IMG/VR virus record: IMGVR_UViG_3300015372_000199
Coordinates: 1 to 22,883 of that record
Direction: 5' to 3' (one strand)
Source: a virus
DNA: 22,883 nucleotides
The notes under the pieces are model-generated. The model was given only the letters and a program-made list of their open reading frames with translations. It made no database searches and was not told where the DNA came from. Positions 5,966 through 14,103 of this stretch are shown one piece after another; within the stretch, counting starts at the first letter, position 1; each line of letters begins with the position of its first letter. A program made the position numbers and the translations under genes.

Positions 5966-7441
5966 ATGCCCCTAGCTCCTTGGCAGCAAAAGCAACCTCC
6001 CATCCCGGCCCGGTGGACCGAAACCAAGATGGTGGCGTCCATCTGCCGGGAGTCCTTCTTCGAGTTCATCAAGGAGTTCTGGGACACGATCATCCAGGAC
6101 CCGCCGATCCTCAATTGGCACATCGAATACTTGGCCAACGAGCTCCAACAAGTGGCCGAGCGGGTTTTCAAAGGGGAGCCAAAGGAATACGACCTCATAG
6201 TCAACATCTCCCCGGCCTCTACCAAGTCCACCATCTTCTCCCAAATGTTCCCCGCTTGGGCTTGGACCCGCAAGCCGGACGCCAAGTTCATTTGCGCCTC
6301 CTACGGCCAAGTCCTCGCCCTCCGGGATGCGATCCGCTCACGGGATCTTGTGGAATCCGAAAAGTACAAGAAGTGTTTCCCCGGCATCGGACTCCGCGAA
6401 GATCAAAATACGAAAGGCCTTTACATTAACACTAAGGGAGGATCCCGACTGTCGGTAGGGATAGGCGGGGCGGCCGCCGGCCTCCACGGCCACTTCTTAA
6501 TTGTGGACGACCCGATCAACCCGGAGCAGGCCTACAGCGAGGCGGACTTGAAGGTCGCTAATCGGTGGATGACAACGACACTGCCGACCAGAAAGATTGA
6601 CAAGAAGGTGACAGTAACGATCCTGGTACAACAACGTCTGCACCAGGCCGACCCCTCGGGTGAACAACTTGAAAAGAGCAAAGGAGTAGGAATCCGGCAT
6701 ATATGCCTACCGGGGGAATTGGGGAATGATCCGGACGCTGTCGTCGTCTCCCCGCCGGAGTTACGGGACAGGTATGTGGACGGCCTATTCGACCCGATCC
6801 GCCTAGACCGGGAGTCCTTAAAAGCCCTCGAGTCGGAACTAGGAATCTACGGTTACAGCTCCCAAATCCTCCAGACCCCGGTTCCCTTGGCCGGGGCCAT
6901 GTTTATGGTAAACAAGTTTCAGTTCTGCGACCAGCCCCCTCGTAGGATAGTCCGCACCGTCCGCAGCTGGGATAAGGCGGGGACGGAAGGGGCGGGGAAG
7001 TACACCGTCGGCCTCCTGATGGCCGAGGACTCCGCCGGCCAATGGGGTATTCTAGACGTCATTCGGGATAGGTGGGGAGCAACCCGGAGAGAAGAAGAGA
7101 TCCGGTCTGCCGCCGAGATGGATGGCGACGAGGTCCCGGTCGTCCTCGAAATAGAGGGAGGATCCGGCGGAAAGGAATCCGGGGAGTCCACCACGAAGAA
7201 CCTCAAAGGTTACCGGGTCCATGCCTTCCATCCCACCGGAGATAAGGTCAGCCGGGCTTATCCCTTCGCCTCCCAAGTCGGGTCGGGGAACGTCTGGGTC
7301 CTCAACCGGGATTGGACCCGGGACTACGTGGAGGAGCTCCGCTTCTTCCCCAATTCCAAATACTCGGACCAAGTGGACGCCTCGAGCGGGGCCTTCAACT
7401 TCCTAGCCAAGAAGAGGAAGAAAGCCGGGGCCTTATGGTAG
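5966..7441 (+). CDS. Terminase large subunit (ATPase and nuclease)
   Basis: The 491-residue length is typical for TerL. The ATPase domain shows a degenerate Walker A, SPASTKST (82-89), a Walker B, HFLIVDDP (176-183), and a coupling-type motif TILVQQRLH (218-226). The RNase-H-fold nuclease domain shows VRSWDKAGT with Asp336, VVLEIEGGSGGKES with Glu395/Glu397, and SDQVDASSGAFNFL with Asp468/Asp471. TerL cuts concatemeric DNA and pumps it into the prohead through the portal. The gene begins 6 nt after the small-subunit stop with a weak ribosome site, so coupling is likely. The Walker A form with Ala-Ser-Thr in place of Gly is common in TerL proteins. Confidence 0.95.
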   Translation: MPLAPWQQKQPPIPARWTETKMVASICRESFFEFIKEFWDTIIQDPPILNWHIEYLANELQQVAERVFKGEPKEYDLIVNISPASTKSTIFSQMFPAWAWTRKPDAKFICASYGQVLALRDAIRSRDLVESEKYKKCFPGIGLREDQNTKGLYINTKGGSRLSVGIGGAAAGLHGHFLIVDDPINPEQAYSEADLKVANRWMTTTLPTRKIDKKVTVTILVQQRLHQADPSGEQLEKSKGVGIRHICLPGELGNDPDAVVVSPPELRDRYVDGLFDPIRLDRESLKALESELGIYGYSSQILQTPVPLAGAMFMVNKFQFCDQPPRRIVRTVRSWDKAGTEGAGKYTVGLLMAEDSAGQWGILDVIRDRWGATRREEEIRSAAEMDGDEVPVVLEIEGGSGGKESGESTTKNLKGYRVHAFHPTGDKVSRAYPFASQVGSGNVWVLNRDWTRDYVEELRFFPNSKYSDQVDASSGAFNFLAKKRKKAGALW

Positions 7442-7474
7442 GAGGAGATAATGGGGTATGAATACACCGACTGA
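7440..7474 (+). promoter_or_regulatory. Perfect Shine-Dalgarno leading to a 7-codon leader ORF
   Basis: AGGAGG at 7440-7445 lies 5 nt before an ATG at 7451 that encodes only seven residues (MGYEYTD). The start of the real gene, ATG 7458, is 12 nt from the same site and in another frame. No other start codon exists in the frame of the 7458 gene, because a stop lies at 7449-7451. The best ribosome site therefore appears to feed a tiny overlapping ORF that ends inside the next gene. Confidence 0.4.
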
Positions 7475-7739
7475 TGAACAAGATGGGCCGGGTCCGAAGG
7501 TTGATCGCCTGGACCGGGCGATTGCGGTTTGTTGTGAGATGATAGCTGCCAAGCAAAGGGAAGTGACCGAGCTGCAGAGGCGGTTGGCTCTCCTCCGGGA
7601 GATTGAGCGGGACTTCGTCCAAGTGGACAAGAGGGCCCGGGCCGTCGAGCGGGCGGAGAAGCGGGTCCAGCCGGAGGTGAAGTCGGCCGACTTCGGGCCA
7701 CAACAAATCGTCAACGGCACGCGGTCGGAGGAACTATGA
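7458..7739 (+). CDS. Coiled-coil protein of unknown function (93 aa)
   Basis: The product is almost entirely predicted helix. The stretch from RLDRAIAVCCEMIAAKQREV through LQRRLALLREIERDF has a heptad-like spacing of Leu and Ile and is rich in Arg and Glu, as in a coiled coil. The last 25 residues are polar. There is no catalytic motif. It follows the large terminase and overlaps the next gene by ATGA. Small coiled-coil proteins after terminase genes can be packaging or head accessory factors, but nothing here shows that directly. The start at 7458 is the only one available in frame. Confidence 0.65.
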   Translation: MNTPTDEQDGPGPKVDRLDRAIAVCCEMIAAKQREVTELQRRLALLREIERDFVQVDKRARAVERAEKRVQPEVKSADFGPQQIVNGTRSEEL

Positions 7740-7939
7740 ACTCTTGCTGTGGATGTAAACATTGGAAGCCTTCCCGGGAGGGCGACGTAGGCCGGTGTCT
7801 TAGGATCACCGCCGTCGGCGCCACGTCGGACAACAAGGCGGTCGTAATCGAAGGAGACATCGGCGATTCCCACCTCGTCACCGCGGCGGATTTTAGTTGC
7901 TGCCTGTTCGAGGCGGCCCCAGTAGTCAAACCTATATGA
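7736..7939 (+). CDS. Small Cys-rich, probably zinc-binding protein (67 aa)
   Basis: The N-terminus reads [12 protein letters not shown] and is followed by VGRCLRI, then near the end DFSCCLFE. The CxxC...W...GxC...C.FE layout is found in small phage proteins that are thought to bind zinc. Cys4, Cys5, Cys7, Cys21, Cys55 and Cys56 are available as ligands. The middle is beta-rich ([10 protein letters not shown]). It overlaps both neighbours by ATGA and is therefore coupled to the thymidylate-synthase-like gene. No function is established. Confidence 0.7.
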   Translation: MNSCCGCKHWKPSREGDVGRCLRITAVGATSDNKAVVIEGDIGDSHLVTAADFSCCLFEAAPVVKPI

Positions 7940-8775
7940 AACAATACCTAGACCTACTCCATCACGTAATCGCCCACGGGAAGGACCGGGAAGACCGGAC
8001 CGGCGTGGGAACGCGGGCCGTGTTCGGTTACCAATTCCGCCACCACCTACAGGACGGCTTCCCGTTGCTCACGACTAAGAAGATCCACACCAAGTCCATC
8101 ATCGTGGAGCTGCTGTGGTTCCTCCGGGGCGACACCAACATCAAGTTCCTCCACGACTTCGGTGTCACGATTTGGGACGAGTGGGCCGACAAAGACGGGG
8201 ACCTGGGCCCGGTGTATGGCAAGCAGTGGAGACATTGGGAGAAGTTCGACAACATGGGCGAACACTTCATGTATGAGCGAAACGAGATCGACCAGATAGC
8301 CAACCTCGTTTCCGACCTCGTGAAGAACCCGTTCAGCCGGCGCCACATCGTCTCCGCCTGGAACCCAGTGGACGTGCCCAGGATGAAGCTGCCTCCCTGC
8401 CACACCCTTTGGCAATGTCAGGTGAGTGAGGGTTTCCTGAACCTCCACCTCTACGCCCGCAGTATCGACTCGTTCCTCGGCCTCCCGTTCAACATCGCCT
8501 CCTATGCCTTCCTGACAATGATGCTGGCGCAGGTTACCGGGCGGACCGCCGCCAACCTCCGACGGAAGATCAAACGGCTACCCGACGAACCACATGGGCA
8601 GAACTTCAGCCAGCCCCGCGGGATGATGGCGATCCGGACTATGAAGGAGGTCGCGGAGATAATGGGTATTGACAAGTCACGGGTCCACCAGTTGGAGCGG
8701 GTGGCTTTTTGGAAGATACGGAAAGGGTTAAAGGAGTTTGCAACCTACTTAGCTGAACGATACGGAAAGGGATAA
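7936..8775 (+). CDS. Thymidylate synthase (ThyA-type) core fused to a sigma-region-4-like helix-turn-helix
   Basis: Residues 1-202 are clear Thy[11 protein letters not shown] (Arg21), [17 protein letters not shown] (Glu58), WDEWAD (Trp80, Trp83), [16 protein letters not shown] (Arg135, Arg136), PPCHTLWQ with the catalytic Cys155, and [19 protein letters not shown] (Asp178, Asn186). The homology then stops. The segment expected next in ThyA, with the conserved HxY nucleotide-binding motif (His207/Tyr209 in E. coli) and the folate-closing C-terminus, is absent. Instead residues about 233-275 read [20 protein letters not shown] followed by [14 protein letters not shown], close to sigma-70 region 4. 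The frame has no stop between the halves. The protein may be inactive as a TS, a dUMP-binding regulator, or the product of a deletion. It is coupled by ATGA to the gene before it and followed 1 nt later by a DUF1599 gene. Confidence 0.85.
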   Translation: MKQYLDLLHHVIAHGKDREDRTGVGTRAVFGYQFRHHLQDGFPLLTTKKIHTKSIIVELLWFLRGDTNIKFLHDFGVTIWDEWADKDGDLGPVYGKQWRHWEKFDNMGEHFMYERNEIDQIANLVSDLVKNPFSRRHIVSAWNPVDVPRMKLPPCHTLWQCQVSEGFLNLHLYARSIDSFLGLPFNIASYAFLTMMLAQVTGRTAANLRRKIKRLPDEPHGQNFSQPRGMMAIRTMKEVAEIMGIDKSRVHQLERVAFWKIRKGLKEFATYLAERYGKG

Positions 8776-8776
8776 C

Positions 8777-9115
8777 ATGAACACACAACTACAACAATCG
8801 GCAATCGACATTAGGAAGGCCTGCGACGAGATCGCGGACATGCTCATCAAGAAGAACGAGGCCTACGGGAACTCGGCCCTCGACCCGACGAGGATCATGT
8901 CCAAGCTCGATGCGGTGGAAGGCATTAAGGTCCGCATCGACGACAAGCTGAACCGGATCATGCAGGGGAACCTCACCTTTAACGAGGACACCGAGCTCGA
9001 CTTGACGGGCTACTTCATCCTCCTCCGGGTGGCTCGGTGGCGGGAGAAGAGGCGGGCCGAAGCCTTGGAGGCTCGTAGGAACGATGCGGCGACGAAGGAG
9101 GGCAACCAATTCTAA
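8777..9115 (+). CDS. DUF1599 / nucleotide modification associated domain 1-like protein
   Basis: The 112-residue product carries KKNEAYGNSALDPTRIMSKL (residues 25-44), then IKVRIDDKLNRI (50-61) and EDTELDLTGYFILL (70-83). This K(N)xxYGNS...RIDDKLxRI...ED...DLxGYxxLL pattern is that of the DUF1599 (Nmad1) family in phages, which is linked by genomic context to modified nucleotides. The acidic and His/Asp pattern recalls all-alpha NTP pyrophosphohydrolases, but the activity is not settled. It starts 1 nt after the ThyA-like gene and has a purine-rich GGAAAGGG ribosome site. Together the two suggest thymidine or modified-pyrimidine metabolism. Confidence 0.78.
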   Translation: MNTQLQQSAIDIRKACDEIADMLIKKNEAYGNSALDPTRIMSKLDAVEGIKVRIDDKLNRIMQGNLTFNEDTELDLTGYFILLRVARWREKRRAEALEARRNDAATKEGNQF

Positions 9116-9118
9116 CTT

Positions 9119-9247
9119 TGCCACCGCCGGGCCAATCCCCAGGATAGGTTGGTTGCTCCGTCGTGTCATACGACTAAGTTCGACGGAGCGGCTACTACGG
9201 ACTATCCTGGCCTGGCTCCCTCCTAGTGGAGGGGAACGGCGGTGGCA
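9119..9247 (+). ncRNA. Putative structured RNA, closed three-way junction
   Basis: Four helices fit together without conflict. A perfect 11-bp closing stem pairs 9119-9129 with 9237-9247. Inside it, 9139-9147 (CCAGGATAG) pairs perfectly with 9202-9210. Within that arm, 9155-9163 (GCTCCGTCG) pairs perfectly with 9181-9189. A separate hairpin pairs 9217-9223 with 9228-9234 (loop TAGT, one G-T pair). A T-rich run follows (9248-9266). The element fills most of the 180-nt gap between the DUF1599 gene and the portal gene. The inner arm has an alternative hairpin, 9160-9164 with 9170-9174. No known RNA family was recognised. It could be a non-coding RNA, a leader, a processing site or a DNA-level element. 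Confidence 0.5.
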
Positions 9248-9295
9248 TTCTTTTCCTTTTGCTTTCCGTCCCGGTGGGGCCGTAAAGTAGGAACC

Positions 9296-10792
9296 GTGAA
9301 AACAGTTTCTACGACTAAATCGGCGGCGGGAATGCCGGTGTTCAATAGACTACTGACAACCAATTTCCTGATGGAGCGGCAGCTCTGGCTCCGGAGGCAA
9401 TTGGATCCTCGCCGGAACATTGACCAGGAATGCGGACACCCGGAGTGTGTCGATACCCTCGAGTTCAAACGGGCTTTCCTCCGGGGTGATATCGCCAAGC
9501 GGGTCGTCACCCTCCTCCCGGAAGAGAGCTGGTCGGACACCCCGGATGTGTATGAGACGGAGGATGAAACCGAAACCGAGTTTGAGGAAGCGTGGGGCGA
9601 GCTGGAGGATCAACTCCAGGTTCTCTCCATGTTGGAGCGGGTAGATGTCCTGAGCGGGATCGGCCACTACGGGATCCTCCTCCTCGGCCTAGGGGACGGT
9701 GCCCGGCTGGATCAACCCGCACCGGGCGTCAACCCGCTGACCGGGGAGAAGACGGAAGGAAGCCGGGAACAGGAGCTCCTCTTCCTCCGGGCCTTCGACG
9801 AGTCGCTGGTTTGCATCAAAGAGTTGGAGACGAACACGGCCAGCCCCCGGTTCGGCCACCCTACCCTCTACGAAATCACCTTCGAGGACATTACGAGCAC
9901 CGGGGCCTCGTCTATCACCAGCAAACAGTTGATCCATTGGTCCCGGGTGATTCACGTGGCCGACAACCGGATGTGTAGCGAGATCATAGGAGTGCCGAGG
10001 ATGGAGGTCGTGTTCAACCGCCTCCTCGACATCAAGAAGATCGCCGGCGGGAGCGGGGAGATGTTCTGGAAAGGCGGGTTCCCTGGCATCTCGTTGGAAT
10101 CCTCCCCGGGCGTGGACGAGACGGTGGAGTTCGATGCGGCCGCGACCAAGCAACAACTCGAGTCCTACATGAACGGCCTCCAGCGTTATCTTGCCACCGT
10201 CGGGATGAGTGCCAAGTCTTTGACTACTCAGGTCGCCGATCCCGGCCCGCACCTGGAAGTCCAACTCAAGCTCATTGCCGTGGCGATGGGCGTTCCGTGG
10301 CGGGTATTCATCGGGTCGGAGGCGGCACAGCTGGCTTCCGAGCAGGATTCCAAGAGCTGGAACCGACGGTTGAACCGGAGGCGATGCAAGTATTTGAATC
10401 CCTTTGTCATTGTGCCGACCATCGACCGGCTCGTCGCCCTCGGTGTCCTTCCTGAGCCGGAGGAGCTATGTGTGGACTGGCCGGATCTCAACACCCTCGG
10501 GGATAAGGACAAGGCCGAGGTCGCCCAGAAGAAGTCCGACGCCCTCTCCAAGTACATCCAATCGGGGTCTGATATTATCGTCCCGCCGTTCCACTACCTG
10601 ACGTTGATCCTAGGGCTCGAGGAGGAGGAAGCCCGGTCCATCATCGACGAGGTGACGAGCGGGCTTGCAGAGGAGGACGGGGTAGCGGCGGCCTTACAGG
10701 ATCGCCGGGACCAACAAGCCGCGGCCGCTCAAGCCCAAGCAACGGCCGCGGCCGGCCGGAACGGGGCGGGGGCGCCCGCGGCCCGGGAGTAG
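9296..10792 (+). CDS. Phage portal protein (DUF1073-like)
   Basis: About 498 residues, a typical portal length. The N-terminal part contains LRGDIAKRVVTLLPEESWSD, a pattern in portals of the DUF1073 type, with GIGHYGILLLGLGDG after it. The C-terminal core contains LKLIAVAMGVPWRVFIGSEA followed by QLASEQDSKSWNRRL, the characteristic segment before the wing/crown helices. The last 50 residues are an Ala/Gln-rich helix. The portal forms the dodecameric ring at one vertex through which TerL pumps DNA. The position between terminase and MuF supports the call. The start is uncertain: GTG 9296 (GGA 3 nt upstream) or ATG 9332; I chose 9296. Confidence 0.88.
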   Translation: MKTVSTTKSAAGMPVFNRLLTTNFLMERQLWLRRQLDPRRNIDQECGHPECVDTLEFKRAFLRGDIAKRVVTLLPEESWSDTPDVYETEDETETEFEEAWGELEDQLQVLSMLERVDVLSGIGHYGILLLGLGDGARLDQPAPGVNPLTGEKTEGSREQELLFLRAFDESLVCIKELETNTASPRFGHPTLYEITFEDITSTGASSITSKQLIHWSRVIHVADNRMCSEIIGVPRMEVVFNRLLDIKKIAGGSGEMFWKGGFPGISLESSPGVDETVEFDAAATKQQLESYMNGLQRYLATVGMSAKSLTTQVADPGPHLEVQLKLIAVAMGVPWRVFIGSEAAQLASEQDSKSWNRRLNRRRCKYLNPFVIVPTIDRLVALGVLPEPEELCVDWPDLNTLGDKDKAEVAQKKSDALSKYIQSGSDIIVPPFHYLTLILGLEEEEARSIIDEVTSGLAEEDGVAAALQDRRDQQAAAAQAQATAAAGRNGAGAPAARE

Positions 10793-10793
10793 T

Positions 10794-13058
10794 ATGCTCT
10801 ACTCCGTAAGATATCGGGCCCACAACGGGCATTACCACCGGTTGCCTACGCATAACCTCCTGGTGAGGAATGCCAACCCGGTGAGGATGGACCCGACGAG
10901 GACTACTCAGCTCCGCCGGGCCTTCGAGGCCGAGATCAACCGGAGGTTCAGGAAGCTCTCCGATGCCGTATGGAAGTTCTTGGAGGAGGACGACCAGCTA
11001 GGGCTCAAGACGTTTACGACCCGGCTGACTCTTCACCAACGGGACTTCCAGTTCAGGACCGACGCCGGGAAGTTGGATGCCTTCAACGAGTGGCTCAAGC
11101 AGCAGATCGAAGCCAACGTTATCTCCAATCCTCCCTCCATGTCCCACGGTCCCTGGACCGGGAAGTACATAGAGTCGGCCTACAAGCGGGGATTGATCAA
11201 TGCCTACGATTCCGCCTCGAGGGGCGGGGCGGTCGGAGGGCAGACGAAGGAGTCCTTCCTCAAGACTGCCTTCGGCCAACCGGAGGCCAAGTCCAAGGTT
11301 CAGCTGATCGCTACCCGGGCCTTGGAGGATCTGAAGGGAGTGTCGGCGACGGCGGCCCAGAAGATGAACCGGATCCTCGCCCAGGGACTCATTGACGGGA
11401 AGGGACCCGCCGCAATCGCCAAAGAGATGTCCGACCAGATCAAGTCCTTGACGAAGGCGAGGGCCCTACTCATTGCGAGGACGGAGGTCATCTCGGCCCA
11501 TGCGGAGGGTCAGCTCGACGCCTTCGACGAGCTCGGAGTGGACGAGCTAGGGGTGATGGCGGAGTGGAGCACGGCCGGCGACGACCGGGTTTGCTCCATC
11601 TGTGCCGCCCTAGAGGGCCAGGTCTTCACGGTGGAAGAGGCGAGAGGGATGATTCCCAAGCACCCGAATTGTCGTTGCTCCTGGATCCCTTCGACGCCGA
11701 CTAAGGCCCAGAAGAAGGCGGCTGCTAAGAGAATCAAAGCCGGGAAGGGCAAGTCGGCGAGAAGCAAAGGCAAACCGTTCAAGGGAGAGGTCGAGCTCCC
11801 GATGTTGGAGGGACATTCCGTCGTCTCGGTCGTCCGCGGGCTAGGGTCCCAAGGCGTCACCTTCAAGGAGGCGAAAGAGATCTTCCAACAAGCGGGTATC
11901 CAGGTGGCCGATCAGACGTTGAGGATCCAGCTGAAAGCCGGGTCCCTAGGGCAAGGGTCTATGGCTCCGGGTGAGCTCCTAACCCGGTTGAGGGCAGGCC
12001 AAATCAAGATCGCCCCGTCACCGGGCCCGGCACCGGGCCCGGCACCGGGTCCCGCCCCTTTGCCCCCAATAGAGCCCCCAAAGCCGGCGACACCGAAGCC
12101 GACAGCGAAGACACCGGAGCCTACGGTCGAGCCGGGAACCGGGACGACCAAGTTCGCCACGGCGGAGGAGTATCGGCAGCATGTCTTGGAGACACAAGCC
12201 ACCTCCCCGGTCGGTGTTCTGGAGGCAGAGCGGGCGGCGGTGAGTAAGCAGAACGTTGCCACAACCGTTAGGATCAACCAGATCAGGAAGGAGTTGTTAA
12301 AGGAGCTCAACCGGGACTTTACCCAGGCCGGCGATCCGGCCCATCTCATAGCCTTAGAGGCGGAGAGAAAAACGCTCATCAATCAGAGGGAGGAGCTGTA
12401 CAAAAAGTCGGCTGAACTGTACCACAAGATCGAGGCGTCCAAGATTCCGATGGCCGACATGCGCAAGTTATTGTTCGAGGACGACAACCTTGGGACCCAT
12501 GAGGTGACTAACGTCTTCTCTAAGTCCATTGGAGGCTACGGGGTGTTAGAGAAGCGGACGACGGATGCGGCGGTGGATATACTGAAGATGATGCCCAAGT
12601 CCGCCTACACGAAGAAGGAGCTCGAAGCCCTCGGTAGGCTCTCCATCGAGATTGACAATAAGATGTCCGCCGCCGGGACGTACAATAGTACACTCGACCG
12701 GTTGAAGATGAACCTCTCCCAACCACAGTCGGAGTGGCCGAAGACCTTCGCCCACGAGTTTGGACATCACATCTCCTACAAGGTTCCCCGGATCATGCAA
12801 GATCAGAACCGACTCTTCGAGAAGCGGACGGTGGGTGAGGTGAAGAAAGCCCTGCCAGGTTTCGGGAAGAAGATCCAGGGCAAGAAGGATAAGTGGTGGC
12901 AGCGGTCGTATGCGGGCCGAATCTATCCTGACGGGCACTACCCGGAGGTCATCTCCGTCGGGGTGGAGCTGCTTTGGGAGGATGCGGCCGCCTTTGCCAA
13001 GGGCGACCCGGAGTGGTTCAACATGGTCGTGAAAACTCTCAAAGGATTGAAAGAGTAG
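10794..13058 (+). CDS. MuF-type minor head protein with C-terminal HEFGH metallopeptidase domain
   Basis: This 754-residue protein has several parts. Residues about 222-300 are a phage Mu gpF domain: ALLIARTEVISAHAEGQLDA, then DDRVCSICAALEGQVF and HPNCRCSW. Residues 341-384 are a helical module shared with the protein at 4171-5016. Residues 405-445 are a Pro-rich linker with PGPA repeats. Residues about 470-560 form a charged coiled coil. The C-terminal domain contains KTFAHEFGHHISYK (HExxH-type zinc site at 654-658), with Glu718 or Glu725 in PEVISVGVELL as a possible third ligand. MuF proteins sit inside the capsid near the portal, and some carry toxin or enzyme domains thought to be delivered with the DNA. 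The peptidase may therefore be an injected effector or a head-maturation protease. The start follows the portal stop by 1 nt. Confidence 0.88.
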   Translation: MLYSVRYRAHNGHYHRLPTHNLLVRNANPVRMDPTRTTQLRRAFEAEINRRFRKLSDAVWKFLEEDDQLGLKTFTTRLTLHQRDFQFRTDAGKLDAFNEWLKQQIEANVISNPPSMSHGPWTGKYIESAYKRGLINAYDSASRGGAVGGQTKESFLKTAFGQPEAKSKVQLIATRALEDLKGVSATAAQKMNRILAQGLIDGKGPAAIAKEMSDQIKSLTKARALLIARTEVISAHAEGQLDAFDELGVDELGVMAEWSTAGDDRVCSICAALEGQVFTVEEARGMIPKHPNCRCSWIPSTPTKAQKKAAAKRIKAGKGKSARSKGKPFKGEVELPMLEGHSVVSVVRGLGSQGVTFKEAKEIFQQAGIQVADQTLRIQLKAGSLGQGSMAPGELLTRLRAGQIKIAPSPGPAPGPAPGPAPLPPIEPPKPATPKPTAKTPEPTVEPGTGTTKFATAEEYRQHVLETQATSPVGVLEAERAAVSKQNVATTVRINQIRKELLKELNRDFTQAGDPAHLIALEAERKTLINQREELYKKSAELYHKIEASKIPMADMRKLLFEDDNLGTHEVTNVFSKSIGGYGVLEKRTTDAAVDILKMMPKSAYTKKELEALGRLSIEIDNKMSAAGTYNSTLDRLKMNLSQPQSEWPKTFAHEFGHHISYKVPRIMQDQNRLFEKRTVGEVKKALPGFGKKIQGKKDKWWQRSYAGRIYPDGHYPEVISVGVELLWEDAAAFAKGDPEWFNMVVKTLKGLKE
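12021..12056 (+). repeat. 12-bp tandem repeat, three units
   Basis: CCGGGCCCGGCA occurs at 12021-12032 and 12033-12044, with a degenerate third copy at 12045-12056. It encodes the PGPA repeats of the Pro-rich linker in the MuF protein, just after the shared helical module. Repeat slippage could vary the linker length. Confidence 0.85.
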
Positions 13059-13072
13059 ATAATAGGACACCT

Positions 13073-13330
13073 ATGCTCATAGTGGAATACGAAGATTTGA
13101 CGGCGAGTTGGGACGCTCAGGGCTTCGAGTGGAAGTCCGACGAGGAGGTGTTTGCTGACGCCCTCAACGACAATCTACCCAAGTTCCCGGTAGAGGCCCA
13201 CCTCCTCGTCGGAGGGGTGGAAGGACTTGCGTTGGAGGGAGCCAAGAAGGTGTTCGGGGGTGATTTGAAGGTCATCCTGTTTGATCCGCCGTTGCCGGAC
13301 CCGCCGGAGGAAGGAACCGACGACACATGA
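13073..13330 (+). CDS. Small acidic protein of unknown function (85 aa)
   Basis: I chose the ATG at 13073, 15 nt after the MuF stop, with an AGGA about 6 nt upstream. An in-frame codon at 12974 would overlap the MuF gene heavily and is unlikely. The product begins with a strand MLIVEYEDLTASWD, has GVEGLALEGAKKVFGG in the middle and ends with LFDPPLPDPPEEG. It is acidic and has no recognised motif, signal peptide or membrane segment. Its stop overlaps the fucosyltransferase-like start by ATGA. It may belong to the head module or to the glycan island; I cannot tell which. Confidence 0.65.
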   Translation: MLIVEYEDLTASWDAQGFEWKSDEEVFADALNDNLPKFPVEAHLLVGGVEGLALEGAKKVFGGDLKVILFDPPLPDPPEEGTDDT

Positions 13331-14103
13331 GCATAGGAATGCCCACCTACGTCATCCCGTTCACCGTCGGGCGGATGGGGAACTACCTGTTCCAAGTGGC
13401 GGCGACTATCGGATACGCGAAACGCCACGGGTTAGAGTTCACGGTCCCGGCCCATCCTTACCAGCCCCGTCGCGACCCGGTGTACTTAGGTCACCTCGTC
13501 CACCCTAAGTTCGACGCGATGATGCCGTCGATGACGGTGAAGGAACAGTTCTTCCACTATCACGAGATCCCTTTCCAAGAGGAGTGGAAGGACGGCCGGA
13601 CTATCATCCTCGAGGGTTACTGGCAGTCGGAGAAGTATTTCAAAGAGTTCCGGGCGGACATCCTCAAGCTGTTCGGGTTTGAGTGGACTTCCATGCCGGG
13701 GACGGTCTCGGTCCACGTCCGCCGGGGCGACTACCTCAAGTGGAGGCAAAAGCACCCTCCCGTAGGGGCGGAGTGGATGGAGAAGGCGATGGAACAATTC
13801 CCCGGCCACCGGTTCATCTTCTTCTCGGATGATATCGGATGGTGCCGGAAGGTGTTCGGGAAGCGGAAGGATTGTTCCTTCTCCATGGGACACGACGAGG
13901 TGCGGGACCTCGTGGAGATGTCCTGGTGCGAGCATCAAATCTGCTCCGCCTCCACCTACTCTTGGTGGGGCGCTTGGCTGAACCAAAACCCGAACAAGCG
14001 GGTCGTCATACCCCGGCTTTGGTTCGTCCCGGGTTGGGGCGGACATAACACGAAGGATGTAGTCCCGGAAGGATGGATCCGAATGAATAATGGAGGAGCA
14101 TGA
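13327..14103 (+). CDS. Alpha-1,2-fucosyltransferase-like glycosyltransferase (GT11)
   Basis: The 258-residue product is slightly shorter than typical bacterial GT11 enzymes (about 280-300). The N-terminal GRMGNYLFQVAATIGYAKRH (residues 15-34) matches the GT11 signature GxLGNQxFQxA. SVHVRRGDYL (128-137) is the GDP-fucose binding motif HxRRGDY. FIFFSDDIGWCRK (163-175) and CSASTYSWWGAWLN (206-219) are the remaining family motifs. GT11 enzymes transfer fucose from GDP-fucose in alpha-1,2 linkage to galactose. No fucose-synthesis gene is in the window, so GDP-fucose, or a related sugar, would come from the host. It is the first gene of a glycan-modification island and overlaps the genes on both sides. 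Confidence 0.88.
   Translation: MSIGMPTYVIPFTVGRMGNYLFQVAATIGYAKRHGLEFTVPAHPYQPRRDPVYLGHLVHPKFDAMMPSMTVKEQFFHYHEIPFQEEWKDGRTIILEGYWQSEKYFKEFRADILKLFGFEWTSMPGTVSVHVRRGDYLKWRQKHPPVGAEWMEKAMEQFPGHRFIFFSDDIGWCRKVFGKRKDCSFSMGHDEVRDLVEMSWCEHQICSASTYSWWGAWLNQNPNKRVVIPRLWFVPGWGGHNTKDVVPEGWIRMNNGGA

Noticed and set aside
9119-9247. phi29-type packaging pRNA
   Set aside because: Position near packaging genes suggested it, but the helices do not match the pRNA layout as I know it, and the terminase and portal are not phi29-like.
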